Source of the DNA: DYGX01 sp035325905
GTDB taxonomy: Bacteria; Chloroflexota; Anaerolineae; Aggregatilineales; Aggregatilineaceae
Reading direction: 5' to 3'
Length of the DNA: 64,000 nucleotides
Assembly (NCBI GenBank): GCA_035325905.1
Contig: DAOKYY010000001.1
Coordinates: forward strand, 1 to 64,000
The notes under the pieces were generated by a model that was given only the letters and a program-made list of their open reading frames with translations, did not search any database and was not told the origin of the DNA. Made by a program: the position numbers and the translations under genes. This document shows positions 8,468 through 16,952 of the stretch, piece after piece. How positions within the stretch are numbered: position 1 is the stretch's first letter; every line of letters starts with the position of its first letter.

Positions 8468-10276
8468 ATGACCGACCGCTCTCTGCCTCCGCGCAACGCT
8501 ATCGCGCCGGAGCACACCTGGAACGCGCCGAGCGTGTTCCCCTCGCCCGATGCCTGGGCCGCCGAGCTTGAGGCCGTGGCCGCTGCTCTCCCAGGCTTCC
8601 AGACGCGCTTCAAGGGCTACCTGGCCGGCGGCCCCGCGCTGCTGGCTGACTTCTTCGATACCTATTCTGACCTCCTCGGCCGCGCCGGGAAAATCCTGGT
8701 CTACGCCGGGATGGAGAGCGCGGTAGACACGAGTAATCAGGACGCCGCCGCGATGGATAGCCGCGCCTCGGCGCTGTTCAGCCAGGTGCTCGCGGCGGGA
8801 GCCTTCGCGAACCCGGAAATTCTGTCGATCGGGCAGGCAACGTTGGCCGGGTGGATGGACCGCGAGCCGCATCTTCGAGTCTACCGGCAGTATTTCGACG
8901 ACCTGTTCCGCCGGCAGGCGCACGTGCGCTCGGCGGAAGTCGAGGAAATTCTGGGGATGCTGGCCGACCCCTTCGGCGCGGTCGGCTCCACCGCGATGCT
9001 GCTGGCGAACGCCGATCTGCAATTCGAGCCGGCGACCGGCTCCGACGGGACAACCGCGCCGGTGGCGCAGAGCACGATCGCGGAACTGATGATCGAGCCA
9101 GACAGGGAATTGCGCCGCACCGCCTGGGAGCACTACGCGGATGGCTACCTGTCGTGCAAGAACGCTTTCGCCAACAACCTTGCCACCGCGCTGAAACAGG
9201 ACGTGCTCAAGGCGCGGGTGCGCGGGCACAGCTCGTCGCTCGAAGCGGCGCTGTTTCCGTACAACATCCCGGTCGAGGTGTTCCACACGCTGATCGACAC
9301 CTTCCGCCGCAACCTGCCGACCTGGCACCGCTACTGGGCGATCCGGCGGCGCGTGCTTGGCGTGGAGACACTACAGCCGTACGACGTGTGGGCGCCGCTG
9401 ACGAGCGCGCAGCCGCAAGTTCCCTACCCTCAGGCGGTCGAGTGGATCGCGGAGGGGCTGCGCCCGCTTGGCGAGGAGTATGTCGCGGCCTTGCGCCAGG
9501 GCAGCCTGCGCGATCGCTGGGTAGACATCTATCCGAACCAGGGCAAGCGGCAAGGCGCGTTCTCCAGCGGGTGGAAGGGCACGTTCCCCTTCATCATGAT
9601 GAGCTACAACGACTCGCTCAACTCGCTCAGCACCCTCGCCCACGAGCTAGGCCACTCGATGCACTCGTATCTGACGTGGCAGACCCAGCCCATGATCTAC
9701 AGCGACTATTCGCTGTTCGTGGCGGAAGTCGCCTCGAATTTCCACCAAGCGATGGTTCGCGCCCACCTGCTCGCCACGCAGGATGATCCGGGCTTCCAGA
9801 CCGCTGTGATCGAAGAAGCGATGTACAACTTCCATCGCTACTTCTTTCAGATGCCGACGCTGGCGCGCTTCGAGCTGGAGATGCACGAGCGCACTGAGCG
9901 CGGCGAGGGGCTGACCGCCGGGCTAATGATCGACCGCATGGCCGCTTTGTTCGAGGAAGGCTACGGCGGCGAGATGCACGTCGATCGGGACCGCGTCGGT
10001 ATCACCTGGGCGCAGTTCGGCCACCTGTACGCCAACTTCTACGTCTTCCAATACGCGACCGGGATTTCCGCCGCCCACGCGCTGGCCCAGCGAATCCTGT
10101 CCGGCACGCCGGGCGCCGCCGAGTCCTATGTCGCGTTTCTCAAGGCGGGGTCGTCGCTCTACCCGCTCGACGCTCTCAAGCTGGCGGGGGTCGATATGAC
10201 CACTCCGGCGGCGGTGGAGTCCGCCTTCGAAGTGCTGGCGGGATACGTGGACCGGCTCGAAGCGCTCACGGCCTGA
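8468..10276 (+). CDS. pepF: Oligoendopeptidase F family zinc peptidase
   Basis: A 602-residue M3-family metallopeptidase, the normal length for PepF. The zinc site HELGH is at residues 392-396 (AHELGHSMHS), followed by EVASNFHQAM, which supplies the third ligand region. It cuts short peptides in the cytoplasm. AAGGAG sits upstream of the ATG. It is followed by a 12-bp inverted repeat that ends both this gene and the convergent GltD-like gene. Confidence 0.93.
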   Translation: MTDRSLPPRNAIAPEHTWNAPSVFPSPDAWAAELEAVAAALPGFQTRFKGYLAGGPALLADFFDTYSDLLGRAGKILVYAGMESAVDTSNQDAAAMDSRASALFSQVLAAGAFANPEILSIGQATLAGWMDREPHLRVYRQYFDDLFRRQAHVRSAEVEEILGMLADPFGAVGSTAMLLANADLQFEPATGSDGTTAPVAQSTIAELMIEPDRELRRTAWEHYADGYLSCKNAFANNLATALKQDVLKARVRGHSSSLEAALFPYNIPVEVFHTLIDTFRRNLPTWHRYWAIRRRVLGVETLQPYDVWAPLTSAQPQVPYPQAVEWIAEGLRPLGEEYVAALRQGSLRDRWVDIYPNQGKRQGAFSSGWKGTFPFIMMSYNDSLNSLSTLAHELGHSMHSYLTWQTQPMIYSDYSLFVAEVASNFHQAMVRAHLLATQDDPGFQTAVIEEAMYNFHRYFFQMPTLARFELEMHERTERGEGLTAGLMIDRMAALFEEGYGGEMHVDRDRVGITWAQFGHLYANFYVFQYATGISAAHALAQRILSGTPGAAESYVAFLKAGSSLYPLDALKLAGVDMTTPAAVESAFEVLAGYVDRLEALTA

Positions 10277-10305
10277 GCCGCCGAGCCAGCGCCACCGAGT
10301 CACGA

Positions 10306-10341
10306 AGCTGCCGCGCAGGTGATGCTCATTGCGCGGCAGCT
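10306..10341. terminator. Bidirectional terminator hairpin between convergent genes
   Basis: AGCTGCCGCGCA (10306-10317) and TGCGCGGCAGCT (10330-10341) form a perfect 12-bp stem with a 12-base loop. T-runs are poor on both sides, but position between two convergent gene ends supports termination. Confidence 0.65.
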
Positions 10342-10370
10342 CATTTCGGCGTTCGGAATTGATCAAGGGC

Positions 10371-11828
10371 TTATGACTCACTCAGCGCGCGGTGGATATC
10401 GCGCGCCGCTCGCAGCGCGCCGCGCACCGCCGTACTCACGAGGTCGGGGCCGGTCACGCCGTCGCCCGCCGCCCAGACTTTGGGCAGGCTGGTGCGGCCC
10501 GTATGCGGATCGGCGGTAATCAGGCCCCAGTCGTGGGTTTCCAGCCCCTCGATTGTCTTGCCGAGCAGAGGATCAGGCCAGTAGCCGAGCGCCAGAATCG
10601 CGGTATCCGCCTCGACGATATGCTCCGACCCTTCCAACGGGACCGGGCGGCGGCGTCCGCTCGCATCCGGCTCGCCAAGCGTCATCTGGATCAGCTCGAT
10701 GCCGGTGAGCCGTCCGGCGTCATTGCCCAAAAAGCGGACCGGCGCGGTGAGCCACGCGAACTTCGCGCCTTCCTCGCGGGCGTTAGCGCGCTCCGCCCGG
10801 CAGCCAGGCATCTCGCCTTCGGTACGGCGGTAAGCGCACGTCACGTCGAGCGGGTATTCCTGCTCGCGCTGGAGCCGCAGCGACGAGCGCACACAGTCCA
10901 TCGCCGTGTCGCCGCCGCCGAACACAAACACGCGCCGTCCAACTGGCGGCTTGCCATCCCCGACCAGTGCCGCCGGTTTGAGCGTGTCAGGGACATTCGC
11001 GCGGATCAGGAACTCGCCCGCCTGGTACACCCCGTCAAGGTCGACGCCTTCCCACTTCGCCGGGGCGTCGACGTTCGCGCCGACGCCGGCGAACACCGCG
11101 TCATACTGCTCGCACAGCGTCTGAAGCGGGATATCCCGGCCAACGCGTGTGTTCGGCACAAAGGTAATTCCCAGCGCAGAAAGCTGCTCGATCTTCCGCA
11201 CGACACGGTCTTTGCTGAGCTTGAACGCCGGAATACCGTAGATCAGCAGGCCGCCGGGATGCGGGTTCGCGTCATACACGGTGACAGCGTGCCCCTCGCG
11301 GCGCAGCGCCTCCGCCGCCGCCATACCCGCCGGTCCCGCGCCGATCACCGCCACCCGACGGCCGGTGTCCGGCGCGACCTCGCCCAACGGGATTCCCTCG
11401 ACGGAGTACTGCAATTCGATCACGAACTTTTCGAGCTTGCCAATCTGGATCGGCGTATTGCACACACCGCCGCCATGCGTGCACGAGCCTTCGCACAGGC
11501 GCTCTTGCGGGCAGACCCGGCTGCAAATCTCCGGGATAGGGCTGGTCTGGCGAAACACGTTTGCCGCCTCAAGAAACCGCCCCTCCTCGATCAAGCGCAG
11601 CGCCGTCGGAATATCATTACCCAGCGGGCAGGCGAGCTGGCACGGCGCCGGATCGGGACACTGAATACAGCGTGATGCTTCGATCCGAGCGATCTCCGCG
11701 TCATAAACGGAGTAGATTTCCTCGAAATGAGTCAGGCGCTGGTCGGCGGCCTGCTTCGCGACCGGCTGGACCGGGGCATGTGCCCGCGCTTTGCGGTCGA
11801 TTTCGAGCGACGCCCAATCACGGGTCAT
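10371..11828 (-). CDS. NAD(P)-dependent FeS flavoprotein, glutamate synthase small subunit-like
   Basis: A 485-residue GltD-type oxidoreductase. The N-terminal part has the cysteine-rich FeS region (CIQCPDPAPCQLACPLG near residue 53 and CSRVCPQERLCEGSC near 100). Two Rossmann sites follow: FAD at VAVIGAGPAGMAAAEAL (about 158) and NAD(P)H at VFVFGGGDTAMDCV (about 296). GltD feeds electrons to the GltB large subunit, but no gltB is adjacent or in the window. It may therefore serve another partner, as related proteins do (NADPH:ferredoxin or dihydropyrimidine-dehydrogenase-type roles). Confidence 0.85.
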   Translation of the reverse strand: MTRDWASLEIDRKARAHAPVQPVAKQAADQRLTHFEEIYSVYDAEIARIEASRCIQCPDPAPCQLACPLGNDIPTALRLIEEGRFLEAANVFRQTSPIPEICSRVCPQERLCEGSCTHGGGVCNTPIQIGKLEKFVIELQYSVEGIPLGEVAPDTGRRVAVIGAGPAGMAAAEALRREGHAVTVYDANPHPGGLLIYGIPAFKLSKDRVVRKIEQLSALGITFVPNTRVGRDIPLQTLCEQYDAVFAGVGANVDAPAKWEGVDLDGVYQAGEFLIRANVPDTLKPAALVGDGKPPVGRRVFVFGGGDTAMDCVRSSLRLQREQEYPLDVTCAYRRTEGEMPGCRAERANAREEGAKFAWLTAPVRFLGNDAGRLTGIELIQMTLGEPDASGRRRPVPLEGSEHIVEADTAILALGYWPDPLLGKTIEGLETHDWGLITADPHTGRTSLPKVWAAGDGVTGPDLVSTAVRGALRAARDIHRALSES

Positions 11829-12122
11829 AGGGGAATGTCCTCGCTAAGAGTCAAAAGAAAGAACAATAACATATAGGCCATACCATAGCGTTACAGTAAA
11901 GCATTTTGCCTCACGCGCGGTAGTGCCGGTTATCGTGTCTTCGGGGTGACGTGTTTCGCTCACGTGCCCGCGCCAATCCGCGCCCGGATGCGTGCTGGCC
12001 CTCACTACTCCGGCGCACATAAAGCAGTATACTGGCACTATCAGACATCCCGCCGGAGACACCGCAGGTGACGCTGGGGCTGGCCGCCTCACGACAGGGA
12101 CGGGAGAGAGGGGAGGTGCTGC
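11829..12122. other. Divergent intergenic region
   Basis: Separates the GltD-like gene (minus) from the histidine kinase (plus). About 11850-11910 is AT-rich and probably holds promoter elements, but no pair of -35/-10 boxes could be assigned. GGGAGG just before 12123 is the ribosome site for the kinase. Confidence 0.5.
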
Positions 12123-13985
12123 TTGCGCCTGATCCACGCTCCTGGGCTGGTGCCCACCTATGAAGAGCTGCGCGCCAACTTTCGCATTCTGACGCTCTGG
12201 CGCTGGACGACCGGCGCCGGGGCGCTGGCGCTGGCCGGGTTCGGCGCGTTGATGCCGGGGACCGAGTTCGCGCCCTGGCCGCTGGTAGCGGTGGGCGTTG
12301 CCCATCTGCTCTACAACGCGCTGGTCTGGTGGGCGCTACATCACTCCGGCCGGCGGCTGGTGGCGCTCGCCTACGGCCAGACGCTGCTGGACCTGGCCTC
12401 GCTGCTGACCATTTTTCACTTCACCGGCGGTGTCGAAAGCCCGTGCATCATCTACTTCGTAATTCATCTCTTCGGCACCGCGCTGATTCTCTCCGCGCCT
12501 GCCGGGGGTCTGCTGGCGCTCACCGCCACCGCCCTGATGACGCTCGTCGCACGCCTTGAGTACAGTGGCCGCATCCCGCACGTCGACGTGTGGGGCGCGA
12601 CCGGGCTATATCAAAATATCTGGTTCTCGATCACCGCGCTACTGGCGTTCGTGCTGACCACGCTGCTGCTTTTCACACTGGCGATCGCGGTTGCCTCGCG
12701 GCTGCGGCGGCGCGAGCAAGAGGCCACTGCGCTCTACCAGGCAGCGCGCGTCATCACGTCGTCGCTGGAAGTCAACGAGGTCCTCAGCCGGTTGCTGGCA
12801 ATGTGCACGCAGACGCTGAAAGCCAGCGCCGGGATCGTGCGCCTGCTGTCATCGGACGGCGTCACTCTGGAATTCGCCGCCGGGTATGGGTTGAGCGAGG
12901 GTTACGCTGGGCGGGGTCCGGTGCGGATTGACCAGAGTCCGATCGACCTCCAGGCAACGCGCGGTACGACCGTGATCATCGCCGATGCGCGGCGCGAGGC
13001 AGGCTTCACATCTCGCGCCGCAGCCCCGCCAGAAGATATCCTGTCCGGCATCGTCGCGCCGATCCCGGACGCCAGCGGGCGCGTGCTCGGCGTGCTACGC
13101 GTCTACCACAACACCGCCGGGCACTTCGGCGCCGCCGACATCCCGTTTCTGACCGCGATGACGGCGCAAGCCGGGATCGCCCTGTCGAACGCCCTTCAGT
13201 ACCAGGCGCTCGCGGAGATCGACGAGGCGAAGATGCGCTTCGTGCGCACCATCACCCACGAGCTGCGCGCGCCGGTTGCCTCGGCGCAGAGCCTGATGAA
13301 CACCTTGTGTCAGGGCTACGCGGGAGACTTGAGCGAAACGCAGAGCGACGTTGTCACACGTATCGGCACGCGCCTGGATCTGCTCCAGGAGCTAATTACC
13401 GACCTGCTCGATCTCGCGGCAGGCCGAGAAGGGCAGCTGATTCATCGGACAGCCGAATTTCTCAATCTCGCACACTACGTCGATGCGATGTGCGAGCACC
13501 TGCGCCCCCAGGCGGAAACACGCGGCGTCACGCTGACGACCAACGCCCGCGAGGTGCCGGAGCTGTGGGTCTGCGCCAGCCCGGAAGAAATCCGCCGTAT
13601 CCTCGTCAACGTGATCGGGAACGCGATCAAGTACACGCCGTCCGGCGGGCAGGTCAGCGCGCGGCTGGTCTGGAACCACGAATGGCTGACGCTGGAAGTG
13701 GCCGATACCGGGATCGGCATCCCGGCGGACGATCTGCCGCATATCTGGGACGAATTCTTTCGGGCGCGCAACGCCCGCGAGCGCGAGCGAAACGGCACCG
13801 GTCTGGGGCTGGCGATCGTCAAGCAACTTGTCGAGAACTACGGCGGCCAGATCGGCGTCCGCAGCGTCGAAGGCAAAGGGACGACCTTCGCCATCCAGCT
13901 TCCGCAACGCCCCACCGCAAGCCCCGCAGACTTACTTTCCGGCGGCCCCTCGCCACGCCGGATGAATCAAGAACCCGCAGCGTGA
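12123..13985 (+). CDS. Membrane histidine kinase with GAF domain (orphan)
   Basis: A 620-residue sensor kinase with a TTG start that follows a good GGGAGGTG site. About five or six membrane helices occupy residues 30-195, then a coiled stretch, a GAF domain (about 205-350), and the HisKA helix with the phospho-acceptor His379 in ITHELRAP. The HATPase domain shows NVIGNAIKYTP (N box), DTGIGIP (G1), FFRA (F box) and GTGLGLAIVKQL (G2). No response regulator is adjacent; the nearest downstream genes are cytochromes on the opposite strand. The signal is unknown; the membrane part is of the integral-membrane-sensor type rather than periplasmic. Confidence 0.92.
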   Translation: MRLIHAPGLVPTYEELRANFRILTLWRWTTGAGALALAGFGALMPGTEFAPWPLVAVGVAHLLYNALVWWALHHSGRRLVALAYGQTLLDLASLLTIFHFTGGVESPCIIYFVIHLFGTALILSAPAGGLLALTATALMTLVARLEYSGRIPHVDVWGATGLYQNIWFSITALLAFVLTTLLLFTLAIAVASRLRRREQEATALYQAARVITSSLEVNEVLSRLLAMCTQTLKASAGIVRLLSSDGVTLEFAAGYGLSEGYAGRGPVRIDQSPIDLQATRGTTVIIADARREAGFTSRAAAPPEDILSGIVAPIPDASGRVLGVLRVYHNTAGHFGAADIPFLTAMTAQAGIALSNALQYQALAEIDEAKMRFVRTITHELRAPVASAQSLMNTLCQGYAGDLSETQSDVVTRIGTRLDLLQELITDLLDLAAGREGQLIHRTAEFLNLAHYVDAMCEHLRPQAETRGVTLTTNAREVPELWVCASPEEIRRILVNVIGNAIKYTPSGGQVSARLVWNHEWLTLEVADTGIGIPADDLPHIWDEFFRARNARERERNGTGLGLAIVKQLVENYGGQIGVRSVEGKGTTFAIQLPQRPTASPADLLSGGPSPRRMNQEPAA

Positions 13986-14002
13986 TTGGCTACGGGTTCT
14001 TG
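13968..14002. terminator. Bidirectional terminator hairpin
   Basis: CAAGAACCCG (13968-13977) pairs with CGGGTTCTTG (13993-14002), a perfect 10-bp stem. It overlaps the stop codon of the histidine kinase and lies just before the 3' end of the convergent cytochrome gene. Confidence 0.65.
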
Positions 14003-14033
14003 GCTCCACAGAGGAATAGCGTGCTCTTGCCGG

Positions 14034-15884
14034 TTACTGGATCGGGTCCGCGTTCGGCACCGGCTCGCCGGTCAGCTTCTCGTAGCTGAGCTGGAGCATG
14101 GCAACCGTGTAGACCAGGTTGTGGGTAGCGGCTCCGCCACTGGTCGCGAACTTGTAGTTGTAGACCGCGCCCTTGATCTCGGTCCCGGCGCCTTCCGGCA
14201 GATTGAAGTACGGATAGCTTTCCAGAATCTCGACGCCCGCCTCGGTCAGCGCGCCGCCGAGCAGCTCGATCAGGCCATCGACTTCCTCATGACCGGTCTC
14301 GACTGCGCCGTCGCCGTCATAGTCGCCGGACGCCTCGAACGCGAAGCTCTCGACCCCCTCGTGGCACGCCTGGCACACGGCGACGTTCTCAGTGCCGTCC
14401 ACCGGGCTGACCATCGAGAAAGTGTGGCCGCCGACCGTGTTGTGACCGGCCAGCGGAGCGCCCGAATCATCGGTGCCGGGCGTCTCGGCCATGTGGCAGC
14501 CGACGCAGCTCTGCTCGATGATGAACCCGTGCGTGCCAGAGGGCAACGTCTCGCCCCAGGTGTACGCGCCGGTGCCCGCCATCAGCTCTGCCGCAGTCGA
14601 GTAGTGCGGGGTCGAGAAGCGCTCGCCTTCGACCGCGTTCACGGGGTTGGTGCGCGCGTTGTGGCAGGTCATGCAGGTCGCCGCCGCGCCCGCATCGCTG
14701 ACATCCGTCCCATCCGGCAGCACCACCGCGTCGAAGATGCGGAGCTGGCCGGGATGGTTGGCGTCATGCGGATCGTGGCACACCGCGCAGGTGATCACCT
14801 GGTAGTCCACCCGGCGCTCTTCCGGCGGCAGGCCCATCGCCGCGTCGATAAACCCGGCGCCGCTGTGGCAGGCCACGCACGCGACGTGATCCTCGCCGAT
14901 GGGATACCAGAACGCCTCGGCGGTCTTGTTCGCGTGGGCGCTTAGCTCCCACTGCTGCGGGATGACGTGATACGGGTCTTCGGCGTGGCACTGGGCGCAC
15001 GTCCCATAGTTCAGGCCCAGCCCGATCATCGGGTCGCCGCCCATCTCGGCGCGGTTGACATGGAGATTGCCGGGGCCGTGGCAGCTTTCGCACTGGATGT
15101 TCGCCAGCCCGGCAACGCCGGGGAACTCCGCGACCATCGCTTCCCAGTTGCCCGGCTCAAGCACTTCGGGGAACGTCCAGCCCTGCTCGCGCGCCACGTC
15201 GTCAAAGGCGTTGTTGGCCGCTTCGGGGCGGTCGTTGAACCCGACCGTGTGGCAGCTAATGCAGTCTGGCCCGTAGTGATCGCTCGCCTCGCCGTCGATC
15301 GCGCGCGAGAAGAACGTCGCGTGACCGGTCGCCAGCCAGGCGTCGGTCTGCTCGGCGTGGCAGAACGCGCATTGGGTCACGTCGGGGTCGCCACCCGCCA
15401 TCACGCCCACGCCGACATAGGTCGTAGCGTAGACAGTCCAGGTCGTCGTGCCGCTGTTCCCGTTGGCGTCAGTGGCGGTCAGGCTCAGCGTATATTGGCC
15501 CTCTACATCGGCCAAGAACAGCGCGACCGTCCCCTGCACCAGCTCAGCCGCCGAGCCTTCGGGGGCTTCCAGGCCCCACTCAAAGGTGAAGCCCTCGACC
15601 GCCGGCTCCGGCTGGGCGAAGTCCTCCACGGTCGCAACGTGCATATTGGGTGTGATACCGTACGGCAGGATGAACGCCTGCACCGGCTGGGCGGCAGCGT
15701 CCTCGCCCGCCGGGACGGCGTAGGCTTCCGCCGCGATGTAGGTCCCCACGCCGACGGTATTGGTCGCCGTCGTGATGATAGGAACCTGGGTGTCTTCGCC
15801 CTCGCCTTGCCCGCTGGCCGTCATCACGCCAGCGGCGAGCAGGAGCAAGAGCAGCCCGAACATTAACAGCAGCTTTCGTGTCAT
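14034..15884 (-). CDS. Secreted nine-haem cytochrome c with N-terminal PKD/Ig-like domain
   Basis: The 616-residue protein begins at an ATG preceded by GAGGAGGG; the upstream in-frame extension lacks a ribosome site. A signal peptide (KLLLMFGLLLLLLAAG...) covers about residues 1-25. Residues about 30-170 form a beta-sandwich like PKD domains (YTLSLTATDANGNSGTTTW). Nine CXXCH motifs follow: CAFCH, CISCH, CESCH, CAQCH, CVACH, CAVCH, CMTCH, CVGCH and CQACH. A C-terminal helical end carries HNLVYT, resembling the HN-x-x-Y end of cytochrome c554/DmsE-type proteins and of the plus-strand cytochrome at 16953. It is exported and probably passes electrons outside the membrane. The single-haem gene is 44 bp upstream in the same direction. 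No known catalytic haem (e.g. CXXCK) is present. Confidence 0.9.
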   Translation of the reverse strand: MTRKLLLMFGLLLLLLAAGVMTASGQGEGEDTQVPIITTATNTVGVGTYIAAEAYAVPAGEDAAAQPVQAFILPYGITPNMHVATVEDFAQPEPAVEGFTFEWGLEAPEGSAAELVQGTVALFLADVEGQYTLSLTATDANGNSGTTTWTVYATTYVGVGVMAGGDPDVTQCAFCHAEQTDAWLATGHATFFSRAIDGEASDHYGPDCISCHTVGFNDRPEAANNAFDDVAREQGWTFPEVLEPGNWEAMVAEFPGVAGLANIQCESCHGPGNLHVNRAEMGGDPMIGLGLNYGTCAQCHAEDPYHVIPQQWELSAHANKTAEAFWYPIGEDHVACVACHSGAGFIDAAMGLPPEERRVDYQVITCAVCHDPHDANHPGQLRIFDAVVLPDGTDVSDAGAAATCMTCHNARTNPVNAVEGERFSTPHYSTAAELMAGTGAYTWGETLPSGTHGFIIEQSCVGCHMAETPGTDDSGAPLAGHNTVGGHTFSMVSPVDGTENVAVCQACHEGVESFAFEASGDYDGDGAVETGHEEVDGLIELLGGALTEAGVEILESYPYFNLPEGAGTEIKGAVYNYKFATSGGAATHNLVYTVAMLQLSYEKLTGEPVPNADPIQ

Positions 15885-15928
15885 ACTTCCCTCCTCTTTC
15901 AAAGCCATTCTGCAAACAGCAAAGCGCC

Positions 15929-16738
15929 TCAAACCATGAAAAAAGGAGAATGCGCCAGCGATCGGAGCAATCTCCTTTTCCCAAACAAACATGCTGCGGC
16001 CACGCCCACTGGAGGGCCGCGACGCCGGAGCGCATAGACCAAGCGCGCAGGCCGGGCTTCCGCTGCTTCTGTCTGGCCGCGCGCCACATATAGCGCCGGG
16101 AGCGCCCATGACAATCCGGCGACAAGGGCCGCAACGACGAGCGGCGCGGACGGCGCGGACGCGCTCTCGACGGTCTCCGAGCGTGGCGCACCCTCAAGAC
16201 CGCGCAGTCGCACCGGGTTGGCCTGTTGCTCCAGCGCCAGCGTCAGGGCCGACGCCACATCGAGCGCGCGCAACACCTTAGCTTCGGCCATTGCGTCAGT
16301 TGCGGCGCTAAGCGCCCCGGTTGTCGCGACGAACTGGTCCACCGCAGCGGTATACTGGTCCAGGTCCTGCGCGTCGACCGCGAGCAAGCGCGCGCCCACC
16401 TCCAGCCACTTGGCGCGCACGTGCGCGTTTTCGATTTCCGTGCTAGTCTGAGCGGGACTCAGAGAGGTAGATACAGCGACCGGTTCGGCTGCCGCCTCCA
16501 ACGGGGCGTGCGCCAGGTGGGCGTCGAGGACCACTTTCGAGGCACCGGGCACGGCGCTATGACAGGTCAGGCAGGGGGCGGAGCTGGCGAGCGCTTCCTG
16601 CACACGCAGCCGCTGACCGCTCAGCCCCGACGACGCGGCGGATTCGCTCTTGACGAGCAACGCCGCTGCCAGCAGGAGCAGCAGGCAGCCAGCCCACAGT
16701 GCCAGTTGATGCGCGCGACAACTCATGCCCAGTCTCAC
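15929..16738 (-). CDS. Monohaem membrane-anchored cytochrome-like protein
   Basis: This 269-residue protein has an N-terminal membrane helix (about residues 12-30), one CXXCH (CLTCH near residue 56), a helical alanine-rich middle (about 110-180) and a second membrane helix near 200-222, ending in a basic tail. It looks like a small electron carrier tethered at both ends. A GTG start is used here; an ATG four codons later is possible. It is first in the minus-strand pair with the nine-haem cytochrome and divergent from the plus-strand cytochrome operon. I do not recognise a named family. Confidence 0.7.
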   Translation of the reverse strand: MRLGMSCRAHQLALWAGCLLLLLAAALLVKSESAASSGLSGQRLRVQEALASSAPCLTCHSAVPGASKVVLDAHLAHAPLEAAAEPVAVSTSLSPAQTSTEIENAHVRAKWLEVGARLLAVDAQDLDQYTAAVDQFVATTGALSAATDAMAEAKVLRALDVASALTLALEQQANPVRLRGLEGAPRSETVESASAPSAPLVVAALVAGLSWALPALYVARGQTEAAEARPARLVYALRRRGPPVGVAAACLFGKRRLLRSLAHSPFFMV

Positions 16739-16831
16739 CCGATCGCGCCGTCGAAATATCCTTGATCCAGATTATCGGCAGGCGTGGCTGAAATCAGCTA
16801 CCGCATCCGCCGCTTAGTGACTTCCGCCCTG

Positions 16832-16845
16832 GTGACATCCGTCAC
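16832..16845. promoter_or_regulatory. CRP/FNR-type operator between divergent cytochrome genes
   Basis: GTGA-CATCCG-TCAC is a perfect palindrome with the half-site spacing of CRP/FNR-family sites (TGTGA-N6-TCACA), though the outer bases differ. Another GTGAC half-site begins at 16817. The centre lies about 45 bp upstream of the start site predicted from the -10 box at 16872, close to an activating position. Regulator unknown. Confidence 0.5.
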
Positions 16846-16847
16846 TT

Positions 16848-16877
16848 TTGTATCGTTCGTTTCTTTATTATTATACT
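16848..16877 (+). promoter_or_regulatory. Sigma70-like promoter for the cytochrome/HybAB-like operon
   Basis: -35 TTGTAT (16848-16853), 18-bp spacer, -10 TATACT (16872-16877, 5 of 6 consensus). It lies in an AT-rich patch directly downstream of the CRP/FNR-like palindrome. Confidence 0.55.
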
Positions 16878-16952
16878 CAACGCCCATTGATACAATGTGC
16901 GTTGAAACGAGTCATGAGGCCGGATTATATTCCGAAAGGGCGACTTCAACAA

